Shown: in pieces, positions 54,954 through 64,000 of the stretch
Numbering within the stretch: the first letter of the stretch is position 1
Layout: each line of letters opens with the position of its first letter
NCBI GenBank assembly: GCA_001557505.1
Contig: LSAX01000001.1
Location: forward strand, 1,674,001 to 1,738,000
Direction of reading: 5' to 3'
DNA length: 64,000 nt
Origin: Reticulascus tulasneorum
Taxonomy: Eukaryota; Ascomycota; Sordariomycetes; Glomerellales; Reticulascaceae
Made by a program: the position numbers and the translations under genes
Notes under the pieces: model-generated
What the model was told of the DNA's origin: nothing
Database searches by the model: none
Seen by the model: the letters and a program-made list of their open reading frames with translations, nothing else

Positions 54954-55833
54954 ATGTCGTTCTCCGCTCCTCCGCAACAGGTCTCATTTGATGGCTTCCT
55001 TTTCGACATGGATGGGACTATAATCGACTCAACAGAGGCCGTAGTCAAGCATTGGCACGCGTGAGTATCACCATCCCTTGCGCAGTCTCTCCGGTTCAAT
55101 CCCACTAACACGCCCTCCTCCCTTGAAGTGTCGGAGAGGAAATAGGGGTGTCGCCCGAAGTTATTCTCCAGACATCGCATGGCCGTCGCAGTATAGACAT
55201 CCTAAAGATTCTGGCGCCTGAAAAAGCAAATTGGGAATGTGAGTCTCGACATGTGGTTCTCCCTGCCGAGGGAGTCGCCCTATCTTCTACGCCCCCCTGA
55301 AGATTATTATCTGCAAGGGAGAAGGAGAGACTGACTCAAACTCATCAGATGTTTGCAAGATGGAAGGCAACCTCCCAAGATTGTATGGAAATGATGCGAT
55401 TGAGATCCCTGGGGCCAGAGCTCTGCTCGACAATCTAATCAAGGAGAAGGCTCCCTGGGCGATCGTGACCTCGGGGACCGTCCCCTTGGTTGGCGGTTGG
55501 CTGGAGGCGTTGGATTTGCCTCGGCCGGAACACCTTGTTACCGCGGAGTCCGTACAGAACGGGAAGCCGGACCCAAGCTGTTACATCATTGGCAGAGAGA
55601 AGCTCGGCTTACAGGATCCATCGAAGCAGATTCTGGTGCTGGAAGACAGTCCGGCAGGGATACTAGCTGGCAAGGCAGCAGGGTGTAAGGTGCTTGGTCT
55701 GGCAACAAGTCACACAGTTGAGCAAGTCGCAAGCGCATCTCCAGACTGGATCGTGAAGGATCTCGATTCTGTGAGGGTAGTTGAGAGCATAGGTGGTGTG
55801 ACGACGTTGGAATTTGTGAACGCTTTGCTGTAA
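54954..55833 (+). CDS. GPP1: HAD-family sugar/glycerol phosphatase (Gpp1/Dog-like)
   Basis: Members of this family remove phosphate from glycerol-3-phosphate (Gpp) or 2-deoxyglucose-6-phosphate (Dog); Gpp makes glycerol under osmotic stress. Three exons (54954-55060, 55129-55238, 55349-55833) encode 233 residues, close to yeast Gpp1 at 250. HAD motif I is DMDGT at 18-22, with Asp18 the nucleophile and Asp20 the acid/base. Motif II is TSGT at 113-116, the motif III Lys is 145 in NGKPDP, and motif IV is EDSPAG with Glu171 and Asp172. The cap region shows HGRRSID and YVCKMEGNLPRLYG, resembling Gpp1 closely. No signal peptide is seen, so it should be cytosolic. The Gpp versus Dog substrate cannot be settled by sequence reading, so the symbol is a best guess. 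Confidence 0.87.
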
Positions 55834-58800
55834 TCTAATACGTTGACACCCGTCGTCCATATTGCTGTAGACCAAAAATAGACTCTTTAATGGGAAGGAG
55901 CATAATTCAGCTCCGGGTACTGTTATTGAATACGAAACTCCCCATTAGAATGGAAGAGAGGATCAGGCCAAGATACATGTGGAAGCACGAGACCAAGAAG
56001 AGATTCCGTCTCACGGCGATTTATTGCCACTCGGTAGAAACAAACTGAAGCAAAGCCCACTTGTGTTCTATCTCTCATCCTCTGCGACGCTGGCGGAGAC
56101 GTGGCCGAATTACCCGAGTTCGGAAAATTTGAGAACAGATCGTTAGGAGATCTCAATCTCTCTTCGGGAACTCACGATGAGTCAAGCCTTTCCATAAGGA
56201 ACCTGCGAGCCGAGCGTCATGGCGCACAATGTGCCACAATGGAACTCCCATAGGCTGAAAGAAGAGACTTTGTAGAGCTGGTGTCTCTGCCATTGTTCCA
56301 GACAAGCTCCTCCGTACACTCACAAGTCAAACTCTGCGCCACAACTGACCAGGCCCGTATACGGACCCGCGAGAATGGACAGGATAAAGTACGACAGGTG
56401 TGACTGTGACCTCAAGGATACGAAGGTTTTTGCCAGGTAACATGATTTGCAACTGGCTTCTTCGACCACAAGGGAATCGGCGTGATCAGCCCAAAGCATG
56501 AGGTAATGAGATCGACAAGCACGCTGTTGAACACCGCCGAGGAAGGACCAGAGACCAAGGAAGAGCCGTGTAGATTGTTCAAGGTTTTTGGAAGATCGCA
56601 CAACCTTGGCTTGCTGGGACAACACAAGAAACGACATGGGAAAACGAGGTGCAACATCCCAGCGTTGCACGGCAGTCAACAGTTTCACAAGCAACTTGCC
56701 AAAGCGTTCCGGAGCCAGTATAAAAGACGGGATAAGAGTTTTCCTTACCAGCTCCATGGATGTGGCCCAACTTTGCATCACGGCAATTCCGCCGCCGAGG
56801 CAAGCAACCGGGACTTCTCGAGGGACTAACGTACATGCCGGAGCTGCAAGGTCCCGCGGCCATAACTGCCCACCATTGACCTGAGAAAGTTAGCAAGTGA
56901 TCCGGGAGCCTGCAGGTGGAACGATGTCGCCTTCTTCCTAACAGGCAACTGTAGCGACCATCATGTGGATTGATGAGCGATCTTCCCTATATCCAGGGTT
57001 GCCGCGTCGTTCAGGTCGGCGATATGAGTAACGATAGACGCGGTACGAGCGTCGTTTTCGTCATCGGATGTCTTTGTTGGACGGTTGGAGGGCGGTAGAT
57101 TGCCAGATGGCGGAACTCTTCCACCCCTGTTGCAGCCAGGAGAGCGCCGTTCGGCTGCACAGTTGCCCCTGTGTCCCGGACAGTTCGATGCGAACGAACA
57201 AAGGATCAGACATGCCACGCAAGTCAATCACTGGCTAATCCAGTCCAGAACAGAGTCATGATCGCCCAGCCAAGCAAATTTGGACAAATCTGCCCGTGCT
57301 GTTCGGACGCCGCGAAAAACGGAATAGCAAACTCGGCCCCTGCAGGCCTAGACGACGCCTCAAGACGCCAATTTCAACAAGTCCCACAGTAGATCGGCTT
57401 GGGATATGCCAACATGCAGGAACCAAAAAGAAAAGCAAAGCGATACAGGTCTCCAGAGGGGTGACCAGATGGAGCGGCAAAACGGGAGTCGAAAAGGGAA
57501 GAGGGAAAAAAAAAACCAAGATTTCCAAGTGCGAATGACAGAGGTCGAAACGCGACATACCGTGATCCCGCAAGCCTCAAAGCTTGGCAGGGGTAACAAG
57601 CAACAGCGTGTAGCCCGTGAAGCAATTGGCTCGAGTTGGTACGAGGTGACGGCTCAATCAGTCAATAAAAAGAGAGAGAAGAGCCAATGAAGGTTGCAGA
57701 GACCTAACCGCTGGTTGAGCGCGTCCAACTCTGGGGCAATGCTGTATCTCATCACAATATCGATTTTCGCAACGCGTTTGAGGCATTTTGGTTTGCCATC
57801 AGAATTAAAGCCACGAGCTAGGAGACAGAGAGTCGCATCAACTCCCGACGACTCAAATGTTGATGAGGCTCAACTGCAGGGCAATATCTTGGTCATCATC
57901 TCATCATCAAACGCCAAGTGCAGGGATATAGGCGAAGCCAGGCCTTGGGCATGTCCAGGTAGGTCGTACCAGAGCCCATGGCCCATGGCCCCCATTTTTT
58001 TGTGTATAGTGCGTCGTGATATCCAATTGCGGTCATATGGAGGCAGTCGAACGGTTGCGAGTTGTTTACAAATCACACTTGATGCCGTCGTCCACAGTGT
58101 GGATATGTCTCATTAAAAACATGAAGCTAGCTCCCGGAACTGACTCAGGTGTTTGGATCATCGTGAACAGAGAGAGGTAAGAGGGCATCAAGCCATGACT
58201 TAACGAAAGAACCCGAGTGGGGACCAAGGTGGGAACTCGTTCAATCAATGTGTATCTCCTTTGCGCTTGAACTTTTACGGCCGTGGTAACCCATGGCAGA
58301 GTTTAATGAATATCGGAAGTTGGCGTCAGGCGCCGTTTGTGCGTAATGAAGAGGCATGCAGCTTCGGTTTTCCGAGAAGCCCTGTTTAAACTAGGCATGC
58401 AGAGGAATGAACTGAATGTCAGCTATGAGCGGGGGGGAATTCTTTGGGTCGGCATCTCGTCCATCATCGATCAAAATCCAACGAAGCACACGTGGCCGCC
58501 CGGACCACACAGGATGATCCATAATTTCCCGCCCCTGGAGCTTGCTTTTCGTGGCCCGAGCCAGGCTTGTCGAGCAGGCTCGTTCGTGAATATGTACATG
58601 TGTCGACGGCGTATTAAAAACTTGCAGGGGCGTTTACTTCCTTGACAGGACAAGTCCTTGAAGCTGAGAAAGAAGCATCATCAAGGTACCCCCCATCGTG
58701 CCCATCTCTTCTGTCCCGGTATTCAGGATTGGGACAGGACAGGGGATGCTGTGTTCCCATCCCACACGGAAGTTCCGTCTTGTGATAACCTAGAGAAACT

Positions 58801-61800
58801 ACCCAGCCTATTGAGAAAGAATGACGCTGAACAGTCGAGATGGCTGACTGGGGGATAAGTTGGCTACACAACCAAGATTACCAGCGTCAAGGACGATACC
58901 TAAATGTTCTGCTTGTTTGCATGCAGCCGCGATAAAGATTCTAGGCGGTACAACGGCCGAATGGCAAATGAATAACCATCCCTCGAGCGCTTGCTACATT
59001 TCTGCTTATTGGCCTGTGATGTCCCTATGATTGCTCCTTCAGCCTCGGCTCGCTGGGCGATTTCAGCTTCGATGGACGGTCGATTTCTAGTGTCTAGAGC
59101 TATCCGAAGTGGTGCAAGTCGAATACATTTACTTCTCAGGACGGGGCCAACCGGGGGGGGCTGTCACCATTCTCACTGGGATTCTTTTGGACGCGGTGGT
59201 TTTGTTTCCCCGCTCGGAGACCCAGACGGAAGGATCCTATCATCCGTTGCCGGCGTGATGCTAGGTGGCAATCTCATGAACTGCTGCCCATGGATGGCTA
59301 AGGTAGCGAAAACCCTCGTCCGGTTTGCACTACCACGCTGATCCAGATCCGCTGGCTAGCCTGGGCCATCCAAATCCGTGGGGTGCGCATTCCGTTCAAA
59401 CAAAGAAGCACATGCGAGGGACTCCCACCGGAAAGGAACTAAAATAGCAGACGGTTGCATTCGGAATCCATCCTGTCAGCGCAACCCGCCCACTACAACC
59501 CGTCAAACATCCCGGCGCTTCGGCTTGTCCATTGCAGATAGCAACGTGGTGAGGTGCCAAACAGGGCAACAAACTGTATGTACGCGCAGGGCCTAGGTCA
59601 CGGAGAGGCTGACCACACCTGGTCTCTCAGTGGTAACAGGATTGCCTGGTGTTGGGTAGGGTAGGGGAGGGGTGCTTGTGGCCTGTGGACCTCCCCGCAA
59701 GATGCAAGCACGGCTGTAAGCTGCAAAATACGTCTCCAGCCTCCGTCTCTCGTGCCTCGACTGTGCATGTCAGATGGTTGTCTACAGATCCCTTGCGTAG
59801 ACTCTGGGCTCCCCATCGTCCTACAGGTCCAATTACAATTCGATCCATAGAGATTCTGTCGCCACGGTGCGCATGTGTTTTGGGCAGGTTGCACCCGTCA
59901 CGCAGTGATGGAGATGCCATAAGTACGGCAAACGATGTGAAGCCATAGCACCTCTATTCCGGCGGGTTATACAGGATGTCGCAAGGGATCAGGGTCTCTG
60001 AAGGGTCATGGCTGTCCATGATCGATGCAGGGGCCTAGGAAATGATCTCGAACAAAGCGCCAACAGCTAAAAAGAGAGCAAATCCTCCTCAATCGGGATG
60101 CCTGGCACGAACTTTTCGTACGGCGCCCAATCATTAGCAAGATCCGTGCCAAGCCTCCCGTGCGACTAAGACATGTCTCTCTTTTCGGGGCATCTGTCAA
60201 ACATCATAGTGGATGGCAGTCGGGGTTCTGAATCTTAATAGCAGGTAGATCGGCAAATAGAAGGCGGTGAGTATGACGGCCTCGATCTCACCTCCTCTGA
60301 ACTGAGGAGTGACCGGAAAACGGCACACCGACATGCCTTCGTCCATTCCCATCGGGCCTGGCCATCATTTCGAATGTAGAAGAGTAGCAAATTAATGAGG
60401 GCCAGCCCGCGAATTTTCATGCTCCAAATCCTGCCAGCTCTTCCTCACGTCAAGATGTGCTAAGCTCATCGTTCCGAAACAAATATGCCTGTGTCAATGA
60501 CCGTATTCGGTCGCCTCCAACATGCCAAACAGAGGTTTATCAACCGAGAGCTTCTTGCTCTGAACCCCCGCTCGGAGCTGTTGGTAGGTCGAGCAGACGG
60601 GAGCGCGATGATTAGTGGTGTTGCAGCGCGGACGGATGGACGACGGTCCGGCAAGCCCCCACCACATCCTTTTGTCATGTACAGATTATGTATGGTGCAG
60701 GGCTTCAATTGGGGTCCAAGTCCTGCCGCCGTAGGCTCAACCATACGCAGTCGCCCATCAGCAAAGCTTGGGAAGTACCAGCAGGTACTTGTCGTATCGA
60801 GGCTCATGCCAAGGCTGTGTGAAGATGGAGTGACCCGGACATGGATGCAGTCCCCCAGAGGCAAAGGTTTTTCAAATGCTGAAATCCCCGTAAAGACCCG
60901 CTGGGGCCACCTCGGCATCTATCTTATGAATGAGTTTCCCAAATCGTCAGCGGGTCATGGTGCTGAGGCCCTGTCTTGCGCGGTCTGGACCGTGCTTGTC
61001 GTGAGGCCGATATTTTACCTTGGACCACGATACCAATGTCAGAGAGTTTTCCGCGCAGACTTTTAAGCCGAGGGATCGACACCACCACAGGCCAGGTACG
61101 AAATAGCTTTGCGTAGTGGAAGTTATGATCTCCGGAAGAGCTTTATCCGCAGGGGGATTTGACTACATTGAGGAAGTGATGAGCAGCGACTCGGTGATTT
61201 ATGGCTCTCAACTCTCTCCAGGATGATCATCTCGCGATGTCCTCCGAGCGTATGTAGGCCCAGACTGAACTGCCAGGCTCACTCCACCGCGGATTCGTGT
61301 CCCGGAACGATTCCCTACCACCGGCACGAATTGCGACCGCGGACGTCAGGAGACTTCTCATCATTGAGAATGAGAGGCGCTCTCCCAGTGTCGCAGCGAG
61401 GCTGCCGCCCCACCATTTGCGTAACTTCGGTATTTTTTGCCTTGTTCGCAAATGGGCCTATATTGCACATCTTAAGAAAATCCTATGACGAGCGCTCATC
61501 GTGGGGCTCGAGACGACTTTAGCACTGCAACGCAGGGATAAAGGCGGCCAAACAGCGGTCGACACTCTCAAGCCATCGGGCAAGGAAGTGTGGATTCCTG
61601 GGAGGATAGCTGCAGGAAGAAAAGACACGATGCAACACCAAATTGCCCGGGCTGGCTTGAACTTTGAGTTTCGTATCCTGATGCTCTTGGAAGACCTCAT
61701 CTCTCCGATCTACCGGCATCGTGGATGACTAAGGGTCGCAGTCCTCTCGGACTTACCGTGTAAAGTTGTGCTTTCTTATTTCTCTTACCCTTCTCCGACG

Positions 61801-64000
61801 TGATCCGTGAGTTATACTGGCGAAAAAGGCGGACTTGACCCCATCCCGATTTGTACGGCTTGTATCAGTCGAGATTAGCTCGAGTGTCTTAAAGCTCCAT
61901 GGCGTCGGTGACAGGGGTTTTGGTCGCCGTTCAATTTGCGATTGCGTGACTAGGTGGTAGGCTTCCGCGGGTTACGACCTAACTAAACCTGGGCAAGCCC
62001 TGCTAAAAGCCGTCAATGCGCTTCTTTTGTGCTGAATTTCTTCACTACTCTCCTGCATCGGCCGCCTTTGGTATAGTTTCTGTGCTGGCGCTCTGGTTCA
62101 TACCAGACGGAATCTGATGCTTCGTGCATTGTGCAGTGTGGTGGGGAGCAGTAGCCAATCACTCGCGCCTCTGATCTCGGCCTGCAGCTGTTGTGCACAC
62201 ATTCTCCAGAAATAGAACGTACATACAGCTGTATGCAGCAGTTTGATGTAACGCTGCGGGTGGTTACCCCATCCGCCTGACGAGATGGTATACCGGCCGA
62301 ATTGTCTGTAGTGAGGGGCGGTTCAGGCGGGCCAGGGCAGGATTGTGTTCAATGATCGCATTCGGAGCACTGGCCAGTGCTTGGCTATTATGGATGATGA
62401 GATGATATAATATGATGGGCCGCTATGATCGCAAGTAAGGGGCGCGGGCGGGAGTGGACACTTGAGACGGTGACGGCCAAAAACATCCCGTACGTGCGGA
62501 ATACGCTAGGCATGTAACTGGGACGAAGGTTGTTTGGTCGTTTGGACTCCGGGCAAGACCGGTTCGACTTTATGCTCCAACAGTCGTGCGCTGGGCTGCT
62601 TCTGGGTCACCGGTATCGAAGCACTGGAGTTATTAGAGGCGTCAAAGTGCGCGAGAGGCGTTTTAGGATTTCCAGAAAGCCGCTCTCTTCTCCATAGGGC
62701 CGTCAACCCTTCAGGTACGGATCAAGATCTCAATCATTTGCGCTAGGCCTGGGTCATGGCTTTGAATGCGTGGATATTCCAGATCCGTGGGAACGTTGAC
62801 ACACTTACTCGCCGCATCATCTAACTGATATTAATAAGTGCGGCATCAGATTATGGAGCATTTGTCGGGAGCAGCACTCTGCATCTCGTGCCGCCCGGAT
62901 TGTTGAGGCTACCTCCCAGTGTGCCACAGGTTGCGATTCGTCCCAAGTACTTTGTACCCGACCCATCCGCAGGTCTGTAATTTGTGCAAGGCGAAAAAAA
63001 CCTACGTGTGACACAATGGATGGGACGAAAAGCCTCAACTTGGAGGGGTGCTCTGGCGGCCCAAGCCGCGGGGAAGGAAATTACACAGCTGCAGGTGTGA
63101 AAGTGGTCGGGCGGAAGTACCCTAAGGTCTTCCCGGCCACCGCATGCCCCATATCATACCATATCATACCATGGCCTACATTCATACCAGTGGGCGATCA
63201 GTACCTTACCGTGGTGATTCGCTTGGACTTGCTTGTCAGCCAGATCCATATTTCATGCTAACAAGTCCGGAGGATCCACTTGCTCCATGATCGTTGAACG
63301 AGGTCCGATGTGTGTGAGAAATATTTCGACGGTAGTTGGATAGCGGTTTGGTGAGGGCATGGCAGTGGAGGCTCGAATCAGTGCCCGTGGTAAGCGAAAT
63401 GGCCTGGCTGGACTGTGTGAGTGAGCCACATGACTGGGCTCATCCTGCTGCAGCAGACAATGGGCCGGCATTCTGGTCTGATCTGGATTGGGGATGGGCT
63501 GGGCGTTAGCCAGTTGAATCGGTGCCAAATTGACGGAGAGGGTTCGACCTTTCGCGGCCGAAAATCGCAAATGCCTGCGCGCTCTGCAGAAGAGGTGGGG
63601 GCTGTTGGGCTGTGTGTGTAGCCCTGGAGGTGTGTGGTCATGCAGCTGCTGGCTGGGTAGTCGTTCCGTCCTGTGCAGTTGTTTGGAGACATGGCTCCTT
63701 GTTGGACCTTGCTTGCTGGGAAAGACGCCCACAGTTCTCCCAGGCCCACCTCGCCGTCTGCAAGTCGTAGGCGGCTGCAGGTGGATGCATCACAGGGTTA
63801 CGTTTTGGGAACTGCTGAAAAGATTCTCAGGAAACCTTACTGCGTCAGGACTGCCCAGCGTTCCCAAAAACACCCCACATCTGCCTGTCAGTCGACAAGG
63901 GGGATAGACCCAGGAGAAACCCAGGAGAAAACTGGCGGACCTCGCTGGCGTCTTTAGGCGGGCTTAGTGTTGCCAAGCTTCCAGGGGAGAGAAAGACAGC
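55834..64000. other. 8-kb region with no supported gene, to the window's end
   Basis: No ORF here exceeds about 195 codons, and none I read has a recognisable product. The longest plus-strand frame (60485-61066) overlaps an equally long minus-strand frame (60466-60918), so neither is credible alone. A short 10-nt direct duplication (ATATCATACC) lies at 63151-63170. No tRNA, rRNA or transposon ORF was seen. The gene to the right may begin beyond the window. Confidence 0.45.

Noticed and set aside
55085..55110. A tRNA B-box-like sequence (GGTTCAATCCC) in an intron of the Gpp1-like gene
   Set aside because: No A box, acceptor stem or cloverleaf could be formed around it.
60466..61066. Long opposing ORFs on both strands
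   Set aside because: They overlap in opposite directions, have no recognisable product and no splice pattern; most likely chance.

Overview
The window is chromosomal DNA of a filamentous ascomycete (Pezizomycotina, probably a Sordariomycete, though the class is a guess). Most genes are split by short introns of about 48-70 bp, some longer, with ordinary fungal donors, CTAAC/CTGAC-type branch points and CAG/TAG acceptors. The proteins are recognisable fungal housekeeping proteins, and genes lie on both strands without operons. I built eleven gene models by hand from splice signals and protein homology. All eleven sum to whole codons after splicing, including the first, which is cut by the left edge.

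Layout: 1-3206 (+) is the 3' part of a large DUF6603-type protein. 4615-6908 (+) is the ribosome-recycling ABC protein Rli1/ABCE1. 10401-7766 (-) is the U1 snRNP factor Prp40, whose 5' region is shared with TRAPP subunit Trs65 at 10922-12810 (+). 15990-13021 (-) is the replication-initiation factor Sld3. A gene-poor stretch (about 16.0-28.0 kb) follows. 28012-29661 (+) is a single-pass membrane protein with a collagen-like Gly-Pro-Pro ectodomain. 31483-32661 (+) is the histone-fold subunit Dpb4 of DNA polymerase epsilon. 37487-35202 (-) is the RSC/SWI-SNF subunit Rsc7/Npl6. A second gene-poor stretch (37.5-48.7 kb) follows, rich in G/C homopolymers and microsatellites. 48700-51708 (+) is the exosome nuclease Dis3/Rrp44. 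54405-52681 (-) is the circularly permuted nucleolar GTPase Nug1, divergent from a Gpp1/Dog-like HAD phosphatase at 54954-55833 (+). 55.8-64.0 kb holds no gene I can support.

The genes are scattered housekeeping functions: translation and ribosome biogenesis (Rli1, Nug1, Dis3), splicing (Prp40), chromatin and replication (Rsc7, Sld3, Dpb4), trafficking (Trs65) and metabolism (Gpp1-like). Nothing indicates an operon-like system, secondary-metabolite cluster, mobile element with an intact ORF, CRISPR array, rRNA or tRNA. I did not find an exciting undescribed system. The better leads are a GC-AG intron in RLI1, a stop-free intron of 3n length in the splicing factor PRP40, MCB-like sites upstream of two replication genes, the collagen-like membrane protein, and a cluster of 12-26 nt G/C homopolymers confined to 23.8-46.7 kb.
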